From positions 5,570,501 to 5,634,500 of the forward strand of contig OY855908.1 in assembly GCA_963693305.1 (NCBI GenBank): DNA of 64,000 nt. The letters are read 5' to 3'. A program made the position numbers and the translations under genes. The stretch is from Meandrina meandrites (Eukaryota; Cnidaria; Anthozoa; Scleractinia; Meandrinidae). Below the pieces are notes generated by a model, which ran no database searches, was not told the DNA's origin, and saw nothing but the letters and a program-made list of their open reading frames with translations. Shown piece after piece: positions 33,198-44,067 of this stretch (positions within the stretch are counted from its first letter, which is position 1; the number at the start of each line of letters is the position of its first letter).

Positions 33198-33424
33198 CTG
33201 TATGACATAGAAATCATTTCACTCATTTAGCATATACATAAACTAAGAGACGCAAAAGATAATGCAGAATGCGAAGGGGCCGATTAATTAGAAGTATGGT
33301 TTCTATGTTTGTTTTTGTTCATTTGCCTTAGTTCACTTTGAATAAGACGTTGAAACACTAGACGTTATACCTAGGCCTTTCTTTACAGCGGTAACACGAT
33401 ACTTTTGTTCTTTTGATCCTAGCA

Positions 33425-33550
33425 GTATGATGGACGCGTGTCTAGCTCACCAAGAGTCTCTCCTAGCTCACAGGTATCTGGTATCTGGGAGTCCATGGGT
33501 TCGATTTCCTGTTGGGGACTCAGATTTGTTCTTTTTCCACGTTCCTGACA
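33425..33550 (+). mobile_element. tRNA-derived SINE, GGGGACTCAG family
   Basis: Plus strand: TAGCTCACAGG is an A-box-like motif, GGGTTCGATTTCC a B-box-like motif, then TTGGGGACTCAG and a T-rich tail TTTGTTCTTTTTCCACG. Same tail as the truncated copy at 19190-19255. The spacing suits a tRNA-like head, but the fold is too degraded for a functional tRNA. Confidence 0.6.
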
Positions 33551-34260
33551 AATAACATGTCATGTTGATCATGCATGATTCTTCTGTTTTGCTCTTCAAC
33601 ATACGTAACATGACACTTTTGTTTTCTCCTATTTTGTTATTTCTCGTAGTTTCAACTTGGTCCCGGCGTTACCAATCGATGAAATCGATATCAATCGATA
33701 TCAATTAATCAATTGATATTGATAATCGTTGACCAATCGATGACGAAGATTTTTGTGACGTTATCAATTGTCGTCGACTGTTGTCGATTATCACAGTGCA
33801 GTTTTTGTACTCTTTAAATTATCTTAAGCCTGGTATGAAGTTTTATGATTCAATGTTCTTTTCAAAATACAAGAAGGAGATTACTATGCCAGATCATTCA
33901 ACAATTTTAAAATGAAGACCGCATTTTTGTACTAAATATCTAATATTTTTGGGCCGATAATTTTGGGCACGGCCCGCTTCATTCACGCGACAAAATATGT
34001 CCAAGTCTTTTTAATGTTAATTTCTAAACGGCACCCCTAACAAATAAACGGCACTCTCAAATTTGCGAGTCCTTGGGCTTATATGACAGCGGTAAACCTA
34101 TAATTTCAGGTATGCGGCATTATGCGGCGCGGGCCTTTCAAAAAGAAAATGGCAGATTCAGTACATAAAGCAATTCTGTGGCGTTTTTAAAAAGCGAAAA
34201 CGCCTGTCGCAAATGAGGAACGAGACAATGTCGTCCCTTGCACCACTCTTACGTGCATTA

Positions 34261-35150
34261 AAGCGGCGACAATACGGCCTCCTGCAAGCAATTTTGAGCT
34301 GTCTAAACACTTCACGCTCTCGAGAGGTATGGATGCACTCTCATTCTTTTGCGTAGTTTGATATGGTTGAAGCGTCCTTTCCTGATGAGCTGTGGTATTC
34401 CAACTTCAGAGTAACTCGTGGAACATTTACGTACATTCTCCATGATGATATATCTCGACAGGACACACCAATGCATAAAGCTGTAACACCAAATAGACGA
34501 CTTGCAATAACCTTGTATTACCTTGCCTCTATTGCAGAATATCGAACGATTGCAAACTTATTTGAAGTATCAGTTGCCTTTGTTTCTACTTGCATTAAGG
34601 AAGTGTGCGAGGCTATAAGCAACAAAATTGTATCACCAATTTCCTTTCCAAGCGGAGATAATCTGCTAAAAGTTATCCAAGGTTACGATGAAGATTGGGG
34701 ATTTTCAATGTGTGGTGGTGCAATCGACGGAACACACATTCCCATACTCGCCCTGAATGAGAGTCGTATAGATTATATCAACAGGAAGGGGTATCACAGT
34801 ATTATCATGCAGGCTGTGGTGGATCACAATCAGCTTGTTCAGAGATGTTGTCATAGATTGGCCTGGAAGCGTGCACGACGCACGTGTTCATTCAAATTCG
34901 AAACTCTTTGAAAAGGGAAACAATGACACACTTTTCCCACAGAATATTGAGGAAGAAATATCTGGCAAAGAGTGAATCCAGTTATAATTGGGGATGCTGC
35001 ATATCCTTTGCTCCGATGGTTAATGAAGCCATACCCAGAAAATAACACTCTACTTTTGTCTCATTTTCTTCATCTTGTTAATGACTTCTTTGACAGTGAA
35101 TTCATAATCCTTCGATTGAAGCTGTATCTGATGCAGGGACAGATTTAAAA
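34261..35150 (+). pseudogene. PIF/Harbinger transposase pseudogene (DDE_Tnp_4 type)
   Basis: The longest open part is 34363-34911. The diagnostic part is GAIDGTHIPI with the first catalytic Asp, followed by YINRKGYHSIIMQAVVDH, both typical of HARBI1-like transposases. Homology extends upstream through SRSREVW but is cut by a TAG at 34354-34356. Near 34840 the frame shifts, and the expected VIDWPGSVHDAR continues in the next frame. A further stop precedes VIIGDAAYPLLRWLMKPY near 34985-35035 in another frame. The C-terminal third with the catalytic Glu is not seen. Inactive; possibly part spliced, but the multiple lesions make a pseudogene more likely. Confidence 0.85.
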
Positions 35151-35420
35151 CATTTTACTTTTAGCTCACATAAATGAAGACCAATGAAAGACTTTTATAG
35201 TTGAGAAGCACAGCATTTATATTTTGCATTATATTTTATCACGAATGTGCCATGCATATCGATACAGGATAAAAAGATGCAGTGAAAAAAAGGTCTACCA
35301 GAGAACGAGAAAAATATTGCAATTTAATTTGTCTCTGGCTGTCTGGCACCCATCGACAACTATCTTAAATGGTAAGCTTATATGTTGAACTGAATCTAGT
35401 TTGAGCATGTGTTTACTCAC

Positions 35421-35657
35421 CTGTAGCGTGTTGTATACCTCACGCGTTTCCTTTGAGGTTTTGCTATTTGTTAAAGCGAACTGAATAGTTTCCTCCGAAC
35501 ACAGGTCAAGTAACATGCCTGCCGCTTCCATCGTCCATTTTTCGTCGCCATCTTTTTTTTCCCGCGAGCAAGCAAACATTTTGGCGCTGTTCGCGCCTTT
35601 TCGCGCTGTTGAAGGCTCATTTTCGACCCCAGAGCCTTCGCTTTCGTGATCAGTCAT
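35421..35657 (-). CDS. Myb/SANT-like exon of the Harbinger second gene
   Basis: Minus-strand exon starting MTDHESEGSG and ending VYNTLQ at a consensus donor CTACAG|GTGAGTAAAC. About 79 residues. KWTMEAAGMLLDLCSEETIQ has the first-helix pattern of Myb/SANT-like DNA-binding domains, the partner protein of Harbinger transposases needed for DNA binding and nuclear entry. It is convergent with the transposase pseudogene. No downstream exon could be identified, so the gene is probably partial. Confidence 0.6.
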
Positions 35658-35718
35658 TTGCCTAAACGCTCTGGGAACGAGAATATTTCTGGTTTCGGCA
35701 CGCGGACCCCGTTTTAGG

Positions 35719-35753
35719 CGGGCCGAGACTACCTCCAGAGGTGGTCTCGGCCT
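35719..35753. repeat. Short hairpin GGCCGAGAC...GTCTCGGCC
   Basis: A 35-bp dyad with arms GGCCGAGACTACCTC and GAGGTGGTCTCGGCC. A single TTAGTCTCGG copy follows at 35770. Function unknown; could be a terminator-like or MITE remnant. Confidence 0.5.
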
Positions 35754-36160
35754 GCATAATTAACAAACAGTTAGTCTCGGTTGATGTGAACAAAACTGCG
35801 CCAACGATACCTTACAAGAACTGCAACAAGAGGAGGGCTCGAACGCCAAAACTTAAACATGAACAGAACATGGACATGAGGTTGACCAAAGAACAATGCA
35901 GCAAAGTGCTAAATTTCGGGTGGTCAATTTTCGCGAAAACTTTTTTTCGTGGATCTTTAATTTCGCAATTTTTTTAAATTCGCGAAAATCGCGAAAATTA
36001 AGTCTCGCGAAAATAAGCAACAATAAGGTATTTTCTTTTAAGCATCGAGTTCATTGTACTGTTTTGCATTTATTTTTCGATTTATTTATACTGCACATTA
36101 AACAAGAAATTAAGACAAATGGGCAAAATAAAGACGTTCTCCGACTCTCAGCCTGGGGTA

Positions 36161-36757
36161 CCGTATTTTCTCAATTTAACGCCGGACCCCGATTAAACGC
36201 CGGGTCAAAACGCTTGTTTTTTTTTTAAATAAACACCGGGGCTTTTAATCGACGCCCCGGTGTTTATTTGCGTTCGAACCAAAAAGTTGATGTTTCCCAT
36301 ATAAATAGCACTACTGTGACATACCAGTACGCTATGAGGTCTCACTACTGATGACGCACTATTTTTCTGCAGCGTTTTATTTGTTTATAAGTTGTTTTAG
36401 TCTTGTCATGAGTTGTCATTTCTGAAAGGATATCGCACAGTGAAAAGTAACTCAGGCAATAAGTACTTCAAGGCTGCCTTATTCCAAGTTGCTAGCTCGG
36501 TAGGATTCCTGTCTCGCTTTAGCCGAAAGATTCCCTCCATGTTAAACAAAGAAGTAAATACTGGAAGAGATCGCTCGGGGATGTGTCCGACAGTTATCTT
36601 CATTTATCTTTTGGTAATAATAATCCTCAAAGACTCAGAAAATTGCATTTCATAAATAAACGCCGGGCCCCGATTAAACGCCGGCTTCAAATTAACGCCG
36701 GGTCCACAAGGCCAGTTTTGAAATGAACGGCGGGGGCGTTTAATTGAGAAAATACGG
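36161..36757. mobile_element. 597-bp TA-flanked MITE with CCGTATTTTC ends
   Basis: Flanked by TA (36159-36160, 36758-36759). Ends CCGTATTTTCTCAATTTAAC and GTTTAATTGAGAAAATACGG. Interior repeats AAACGCCGGG or AACGCCGG near both ends, with a central hairpin ACCGGGGC/GCCCCGGT. Non-autonomous. A degraded end of the same kind (GAGTAAATACG) is near 56750. Confidence 0.8.
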
Positions 36758-36827
36758 TATGTTCTTAGCATGTTCTTGGTAACTCTCAGCCTCAACGTTC
36801 TTACAAAAAGGTTCTCATAAAAAAGAG

Positions 36828-37733
36828 TGTATATCAGAAAGAAATTACAATACATAAGTAATTTACTCGCCACAGTGGTTTTCTCAGTTTCTTCTTGCTT
36901 CTGGACTCAATTGAAAGCGAGTCGCGAGGCGGCGACAAGTGAGACAAGCACGAAGCGGCGAAAACTCGCCACTACACGACTCGTTTGGGGCCGCTCAGTT
37001 TCCCTTGGAACATCAACCGGTGCCAATCGATGAATTTTTTTGTGATTATCGATTGGTCATTGATTGACCGATTATCGATTGGTTATCGATTGACCGATAC
37101 CAATCGATATCAATTAGCTAATTTCATCGATTGAAATCGATTTGTCGATTTGAATTTCCGATCATCGATTTCATCGATTGGTAACGACGAGCAAATACCT
37201 TTCCCGCGAATTCAAACTGCAGCTGGTTAAGATTAGGTTCACAACACATGCACACTCGCGAATGCCTCGACATTTGCTCTGCTTCAGGTTGTCTGAGGTG
37301 TCAAATTTTGGCCAAACAGCACAATCCGTGAAGGGGTGCCTTATTTTTCTTAATGAGTGATTTTAAACATGAAGCACCATGTTAATCGCGGCGTTACCAA
37401 TCAACGAAATCGATGATCGCAAATTCAATCCATAAATCGATATCAATCGATAAACTAAGCTAATTGATATCGATTGGTATCGGTCAATCGATGACCAATC
37501 GATAGTCACAAAAGAAAATTTCATCGATTGGCATCGATTGATGTTCCAAGTGAAATTGAGCCGCGAAGGGACTACAAACGAGTCGCAAAGCGGCGAGTTT
37601 TCGCTGCTTCATGCGTACCTCACTTTTCACCGCTTTGCAACTCACTTTCACTTGAGTTTAGAAGTAAGAAGAAACTTAGAAAACCTCTGTGGAGAGTGAA
37701 TCACTTATGCATTGTAATTTCTTTCTGATGTAT
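36828..37733. mobile_element. Foldback element with two facing ATCGAT-rich arms
   Basis: Arms of about 350 bp (36834-37187 and 37386-37727) are inverted copies: ATCAGAAAGAAATTACAATA at the left pairs with AATTTCTTTCTGAT at the right, then GAGTCGCGAGGCGGCGA-type DNA, then ATCGAT-rich DNA ending CATCGATTGGTAACG and CGTTACCAATCAACG. The inner edges resemble the outer Harbinger TIR, so this is either two element ends in opposition or a foldback derivative. The 200-bp loop shows nothing. Confidence 0.65.
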
Positions 37734-38173
37734 GTTGTTTGTTAATTTACTGTTCATCCTATAGTACCGTGACACCCGGGCGTGATAGGAGCTATCGTGG
37801 TGGATCAAAAGGGCCCGTAAGACAGGGAAAAGGCAATCCAAAAACATCAGATATTTAGTATAAAAGTGCGGTCTTTATAATTTGTAAAATTGTTGAATCT
37901 GGCATAGTAATCTCTTTGTATTTTGGAAAGAACACTGAATCATAAAACTTCATACCGGGCTTACGATAATTTAGGGAGTACAAAAACTGTATTGTTATAA
38001 TCGATAACAATCGATGACAATCGATAGCATTCGATGACAATCGATAATAATCGATGCCAATCGAGGTCACAAAAATCTTCGTTATCGATTGGTCATCGAT
38101 TATCAATATCAATCGATTAATTGATATCGATTGCCATTGATTGATATCGATTTCATCGATTGGGAACGTCGGG

Positions 38174-38393
38174 ATGTCAAATAAATGGATGGAATGAAAA
38201 ATCATCCCTTTTGGGTTTCGGTTTCAAAGCGCAGTACAGCTGGAATGTTTGTTTCCTGGTTGTAAGAAAATTTGTGCCAAAAATCCCGGTGCAAGTGTTT
38301 GGTGTATATAATTGCCCCCGCAGGGTTTTGGCCCAGAGGCAAAAACCCGATGAGGCATTGTAGTCTGCGCGTATATACAGTATATATATACTA
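38174..38393. other. No gene seen
   Basis: Short frames on both strands without recognisable domains; a TA-rich tract near 38373-38390. Confidence 0.4.
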
Positions 38394-38805
38394 GACAAAA
38401 TCTCGATTTGCCCAAAGTGGGCCCGCAAGTAGTATCAGTAGGTGTGATAAAATGCCCGCAAGTAGTATCGGGAGGTGTGATAAAATTTCCTGTACGGTGA
38501 TTGGTAAATGATGACGCAAGATAAACGATGATTGGGTGATAATGATAAACTAAAGCGTGAGCACGTGCACAAATGACAACAAGTCAACAAACGACGCTTG
38601 CAAACGTTGATTGCAGTTGGGTTGCTACAGTTTCCTTCGAGCTTTCTTGATTGCACAAGGTCTAGAAGCCGAAACTTACGCAATTGATATGATCAAAACC
38701 AAGAATAGTACGTATTGGTCTAGAAATTTCTCTTGTTAGCGCGTTGCGAGCAGCTCTCGTTCGCTCGCAGGATTGACAAACTCAAATTCGAAATCGAGAT
38801 TTGTC
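38394..38805. mobile_element. Small MITE with GACAAAATCTCG ends
   Basis: Left GACAAAATCTCGATTT pairs with right AAATCGAGATTTGTC. Near the left end there are two direct copies of GCCCGCAAGTAGTATC followed by aggtgtgataaaat. No ORF of note. Confidence 0.55.
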
Positions 38806-40256
38806 AGACACAAATCACACTTTACACGAGGGGTTTGAAAGACTCAGGCCACAACCAAGATATAAAGTTACCAGCTGCGATAAGTTTTAAAAGATACCGC
38901 GAGCATTGAAACTCGCAGAGAAGTGAGGAAGTTTTCACTTGAGACACATGTATAACTAGCCAGCTGTCGATCCAGTGCTTTCGGCTCGTAACTGGAACAT
39001 CATAACATTAAAAAAAAACTCAAGTGGTAGAAATAAAAGATAAAAGACTCGATCAGTCTTCAGGCATTCAAATAAAATTTGTAACTGAGACTTGTTAAGA
39101 AGGAAAGAGAATTCAAAAGAGTTCTTGAGATAATCAAAACTCACGACACGCGTTTACATTAACAGAGGTGAGAAATCTTTTGGCATCCGTTTCGAGCTCA
39201 ACTGTCAAGTTGCTCATTGTTGCTTGAGCTCCCAGCCCTAATATATTGAAACAAAAGCTGGTATCAATTGGTAGTTTTAAAACATTTGGCTATTACTTAA
39301 GTTTATCCTCACTGAGATCACTCATTACAGCAAAAAAAAAAAAAAAGCAAAATGATCTCAGGAAATTGGGGACGCGTTCGTGTAATTAAATTTACGTGAT
39401 TATTACATGTAATTCTTCAGAATTTTTGCATAATTTGGCTTTGTTTTAATTAGCTACTTGACCTCAACAATTCATAGTGAAAGTTTGTTTTAAATGGCAC
39501 GTCCTCGTCCCATGATCCTGAAAAAGAGAAGGCCAGAAACAAGTGATGCTTTGTGAGCAGAACACGAGAAAAATTAGTGCTTTCTTCTGAATTATCGCAA
39601 GACTGTTCAAAACAGAAAACTGATTTTCAATCAATTAAGAAAATAGAATATCAATAAAGAATATCAAGTGAAATAATTGACTGTAGTAACGGATACGCTG
39701 AGAAAAAAAAGGATAACAGCGGGGGCAGCTGTAGTGTTAACTATCCGTAGTTACGATAAAGTTGTGTAATAGTTACCAAAGTTATGCAATGAAAACCTGG
39801 TTTTTTTTGCAAACAGCGACATTAATGGTAGTTTCTTTTGCTTTGCTTTCAATAATAACACAAATGATAACACTGATATTCAATTAATCAAAGGATTTGG
39901 TTTTTATTTTATGAAATATGCTTCATCAAGAATTATTTCCCATATAGTACTCTGATGCCTCAAAGTCAAATTTTCTGTAATTTAATTAATTTGCAGTTTT
40001 AACTAGGAACCACAGAGTCCTTGTTTTGCGAGACTCAGAGACTCAAATTTCAAAATTCGAGATTCCGGGGACCAGCTTTATTTTTTTGTGAGCTCGAGAT
40101 TTCGAGACTCTAGTTTGCGACGCCGAGATTTCAAGACTCGCGTAAAATTTGCCGAGACCCAAGATTTTTCAAGGACCATTCTATACCCCGAGATAGCAAC
40201 ACACGAGACAACAGTCAATCGAGGAAAGTGATGCCAAACTGTCATAATATTTAGCC
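38806..40256. other. No gene seen; simple CGAGATTTC/GAGACTC stretch
   Basis: AT-rich DNA with an A tract near 39332. From about 40030 to 40210 short words (gagactc, cgagattt, cgagac) recur in an imperfect pattern, apparently local simple-sequence growth. No coding support. Confidence 0.4.
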
Positions 40257-40400
40257 CGGCGTGACCAATCGATGAAATCGATAATCAATAACAGTCGATG
40301 ACAATAGGTATCAATCGATAAAAATTAATCGATTGATATCGGAAATCGATGACCAATCGATGGCCAAAAATTGCCATCGATTTGGTGATTTTATTTCAGT
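40257..40400 (+). mobile_element. Solo ATCGAT-rich Harbinger-like end
   Basis: Starts CCCGGCGTGACCAATCGATG and continues with clustered ATCGAT words, matching the left end at 33662 and the edges at 37187 and 37386. No matching opposite end is found downstream, so this is a truncated copy. Confidence 0.6.
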
Positions 40401-40424
40401 CCGGGATCGTTATCAGATTTGATA

Positions 40425-40680
40425 ACCATGTGACGTCACAACATGGCGGCCATTTCAATGATCGGGAAATTTCGTATTCACTTCGCTTTGTTCATGGTTT
40501 GTTCGGTCATACTCGGGTAATTTACCCATGATTCTTTTCGATAAGTACCAGAAAGGAAGGAGCTTTGCGTGTTTTCAAAATGGCGGTCGAAGACCAGCGT
40601 AAACGATGCGAAATGTTGCTCGTTGAGTGAGACAGCGCTTGTAATCTTGCATCCAAATCAGGTATGTTTTATACTTTGTT
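40425..40680 (+). promoter_or_regulatory. Possible promoter and leader exon
   Basis: GTGACGTCAC (a full CRE palindrome) at about 40430 is followed closely by AACATGGCGGCC, a YY1-like site, and a second AAAATGGCGG at 40577. A leader-like segment ends AATCAG|GTATGTTTT near 40661, a fair donor. Together these suggest a TATA-less promoter for the small genes to the right. Inference only. Confidence 0.35.
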
Positions 40681-40789
40681 ATAAGATTTAAGTAACTTGT
40701 AGAATTTTGCGATACTCACAAAAATTATATCGTTAATCTTCACGCTATATTCTTGCGATTTAACGTGTTTTTGTTGTTGTGCACGATCT

Positions 40790-41086
40790 GTGAAAAAAGT
40801 GCACGGGGGTATTTTGATTTGTGATGTGCTGTTCGGAACGGCGGCCATATTTTCAGCTGTAATTGATGTGTTCCTAAGCATTGAGATGACGGATGCCGAT
40901 ACGCATAGAATCAAAATAGCTAATCTGTGTCGATTTTGTAGCAAGAATGCGTCTTCGAAAAAGACGACTACAAGACCTAAAGAAAAATTCAAGCTTGATT
41001 TTGAACGTTATGGTGTAAATGTTGAAGACGAAAACGATTTTATTCATCCGCCTAATCATGTTTGCCAGACATGTGTGATCACCTGA
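40790..41086 (+). CDS. Exon with RAG1 N-terminal-like zinc-binding domain
   Basis: A 98-residue frame; a second ATG at 40886 (MTDADTHRI) may be the real start. From there the protein reads ANLCRFCSKNA, then EKFKLDFERYGVNVED, then FIHPPNHVCQTCV: a CxxC, a helix, then IHP-x4-CxxC. This order and spacing resemble the zinc-binding segment before the RING in RAG1 and in the N-RAG-like proteins described from invertebrates. The frame stops at 41084 just after CVIT, so further exons or truncation are likely. No catalytic RAG1 core is present. The family link is recognition by eye. Confidence 0.4.
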   Translation: MKKVHGGILICDVLFGTAAIFSAVIDVFLSIEMTDADTHRIKIANLCRFCSKNASSKKTTTRPKEKFKLDFERYGVNVEDENDFIHPPNHVCQTCVIT

Positions 41087-41552
41087 GATCAACAACTCAC
41101 GGTCCTGAAATATTTTCTGGAAACGCCGGGCAAACTACAATAGATCAGTTTGCTGGCACACCAGTCGTTACATTATAAAGCTTATTGTTGGATTTATTGA
41201 GTGAACTGTATGGTACGAAAGCATATTACTTGAATTATAGTTTATTTTATATTAACTGGTCATATCACCGAATGCACAACAATAGACTACTGATCTTTAC
41301 TAAACCAATTTTCTCCGGAAATGTCAAGACTACCAAGTTTACAGACACATTCAAGTGAACAGAGGTATAATACGAATTAAATTTAATTTGCGTGCTATAT
41401 TTTTGTTGTTGTGCCAGAACCATATCGGGTGAGCCCACAACGACAAAGAGAACTCCGGTACTTCAAAAATGGAAACAAAATGACCAGCACGGCGGAGGCG
41501 CATTCATCCCTTGTGTGTGGGAAATAAAGTGCAAAGAAGACTCCATGGACGA

Positions 41553-41630
41553 GATTTAAAGACGACGTTAAAAGGAGGATCATATTAGCAATCGCAGAAA
41601 TGGAAGGCGAGATTGGATATGGCCATCGAG
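41553..41630 (+). CDS. Possible small exon ending in a strong donor
   Basis: The frame FKDDVKRRIILAIAEMEGEIGYGHR ends at CATCGAG|GTAAGCTATC. Joined to the acceptor TTTTATACAG|ACTGTTGCC at 41936 it continues DCCRNNQLRQLPRK and stops. Upstream the frame is closed by a TAA near 41523. Not recognised; it could be the end of the gene whose zinc domain is at 40790, or a dead copy. Confidence 0.3.
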
Positions 41631-41935
41631 GTAAGCTATCCTATCTTCAGTATATAGGGACAGAGAGTCGACCGAGGGAGAGTCGCGTACTGTTTCGATA
41701 CTGTTTATATTTCAATTTCATGGTGGTGAATCATAGTAAGAGATGTTTCGAATTCGGCCCTCAACACGCTTCCTGCATGCAAAGAAAACGAAATTATATT
41801 ATAGCTTTCGCTTAGCTTAGGCAATCGCTTCTTGTGTGTTCGAAAACTTCAATGTGGAAGCAACTCGTTTTAAGTGTCAATTTGTAAACTCAAAATGTAT
41901 TTTTAATGTTGCTCTTTCGTTTATATTTTATACAG

Positions 41936-42030
41936 ACTGTTGCCGGAACAATCAGCTTCGCCAACTACCAAGGAAATGAAGCCTGCATGAGTGAAAACAG
42001 AAGCTATCGCATTAGTATTAATAAAGAACG
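41936..42030 (+). other. Possible terminal exon with poly-A signal
   Basis: Follows the strong acceptor TTTATATTTTATACAG. Contains a short coding end (stop TGA at about 41978) and AATAAA at 42020-42025. Supports a small plus-strand transcription unit from about 40430. Confidence 0.35.
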
Positions 42031-42385
42031 CTTTTGTTAGCAGAATAACTGTTTTTTACCTTCACTGTGTCATTTTACTCGGAACAAAAATTATACGATG
42101 TCTATCCAGAGATGAAACTTTTGGACGGAGATAGTTTTTTTTCGTACGTCTCTGTTTTTATTCCATAATCCAGTAATCTACTGCGAAGCAAGCATAAAAT
42201 TCATTCGATATAATTGCTTTGTGATAGGCCTCGTCGCCCGCCATATTGAATGATCAATTTCACCATCATCTTCTAAGTTATTAGACCTTCCTCGTCAAAA
42301 GAGATCTCTACGATTTCATGCAACATCAATGTCTTTCGCGGGGCGGGATTCGAGGGAGCAACAAACACTGAAGAGAGGAGCATGT

Positions 42386-43241
42386 ATAACCCATAAATGT
42401 AATAAAAACCATAAATGTAATACCAACCATAGATGCAATAAAAATTAACCATAAATGTAATAGACTTGCTCACCATTAATGTTATAAAATTTGAGCATAA
42501 AAAAAATAAACTGCACAACCATCAATGTAATGCACTGCAAATTATAGCTGAAAAGTACTGTTCGTCAGGGGGCTGTTTGCAGTGCATAATACCGTTAACT
42601 ATATCATTCAAACTTTACCCCCTTTCCTCCTAATTTAAGGGATTTAAAATTCTAACGCGCGGTTTGGGTATGGCACTAGTTACACGCAAGCAATATCACT
42701 TTTCAACGCAGGTGTTCTACCCACCAAAATTCACCATTTAGCAGTACTAAACACTCCAAAATGGCTTGCCACCCACCAAAGACCATCTTAAGCAATTCAT
42801 TAGCAACTGCTCTAGATCTGTAGTTAAGAAGGACTCCTCTGAATGCAATCTTCATCATAATGTTGCTCAATGGGGTAGAAATGTGCTTTTCTAGCAATGT
42901 TTAGCGATATTTTAGCATCGTAGCAGCAAGAAAATACTGTAACCGTGAAAAGACAGTATTTTTAAAACAATTCTATGCTACTGACAAGGGTTACTAGCTA
43001 GGCCAAACTTTAAAACTTTCAAGGTAAGCTATTTCCACATCTAAAGCTAGAGTGACGCAGTTTGTGGTACCTTGTTTAACAGCAGTGTATTACATTTATG
43101 GTTAATCCTTACTACATTTATGGCTATTCGGTTTATTACATTTATGGTCAAATTTTATAACATTTATGGTGAGTAAGTTTATTACATTTATTGTTAATTT
43201 TTATTACATTAATGGTTTTTTATTACATTTTTGGGTGATAC
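42386..43241. mobile_element. 856-bp element with repeat-built TIRs and 10-bp target duplication
   Basis: AGGAGCATGT flanks the element exactly (42376-42385 and 43242-43251). The roughly 130-bp inverted ends consist of repeated CCATAAATGTAATA words (about seven per end), collinear between ends apart from small changes. A 9-10-bp duplication with long TIRs is typical of Mutator-like elements, so that superfamily is the best guess. It contains an 82-bp segment also present at 43986-44067. No transposase. Confidence 0.8.
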
Positions 43242-43251
43242 AGGAGCATGT

Positions 43252-43985
43252 GCGAAAGTGAACGCTAATTACCGCGAAACACTTCTTAAATATTCTAACA
43301 TACTCTGTCACCAGTTTTTGTATTTAAACTTGAAACTCGACCGTCATCTTTCTTTCTACTTGATAATAGAGGCAAGATGACTTCGAAGCGTCGTGGTCTT
43401 ATTTCGCTTATTTTTATAGCAAAAAATGTTCTCTTATTAGAATTATAATTCTGGTTTAATATCAAAATACGGTCCAATCTTGTGCATGTATATTTTTCTT
43501 TGGGTTTTTCCTTGCATGCACTTTTTTTTCAGAAATTTTCCTTTGCATGAATTTTTTTGTTTCCCCCGCCCGTCGCCCCCGCCCCACCCCTATCACTTTT
43601 CTAATGGTCCGTCCCTAAGTTTTCAATTTTTCTCGCATTGAGTTTATAATTTCTTGCTATCAACTTTCATTGTCTCGATAGCAAGTTTTCAATTTCTCGC
43701 ATCGAGTTTTACAATTTCTCGCTCACGAGCAAGGTAAAACCCAACACGATCAGTTGCGAAAATGCTGTCAACACATCTAACGCGGGGAATTAATATACTT
43801 TCAAACTTTACCAAAAAGTTTATACAGTACTATCTAATAAAAAAATTGTGCGTTAAACTTTATTCTGAACCTAAATTAATTTTTATATACTATGTATCGT
43901 TATTTGAGAAAGGCGCCCTAATTCTTTTAGTAGTAAATAAAAAATTTAATATACCGTTATTTGTTCATAGCGAAGAGTTAAAGAG
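43252..43985. other. No gene seen
   Basis: Very AT-rich from about 43760. The 75-codon frame at 43762-43989 is hydrophobic and Lys/Ile-rich, as expected by chance in AT-rich DNA. Near 43680 short words around cttgctatcaa and aatttctcgc repeat. Confidence 0.4.
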
Positions 43986-44067
43986 TTAAAATTCTAACGC
44001 GCGGTTTGGGTATGGCACTAGTTACACGCAAGCGATATCACTTTTCAACGCAGGTGTTCTACCCACC
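43986..44067. repeat. 82-bp copy of an internal part of the 42386 element
   Basis: Matches 42644-42725 with one visible mismatch (gcgatatc against gcaatatc). It is in direct orientation and outside the element, so it may be the source of a captured fragment or a separate small repeat. Confidence 0.8.

Larger units (their letters stand above)
33662..38173. mobile_element. Decayed PIF/Harbinger element with ATCGAT-rich ends
   Basis: Inverted ends of about 300 bp: 33662-33960 and 37840-38173 match in reverse complement, starting CCCGGCGTTACCAATCGATG and ending CATCGATTGGGAACGTCGGG. The outer 130 bp are dense in ATCGAT. Inside are a Harbinger transposase pseudogene (plus) and a Myb/SANT-like exon (minus), the two genes Harbinger elements normally carry. 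Younger insertions are nested at 36161-36757 and 36828-37733. Target duplication not identified. It lies in the long 5' intron inferred for gene 2. Confidence 0.7.
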
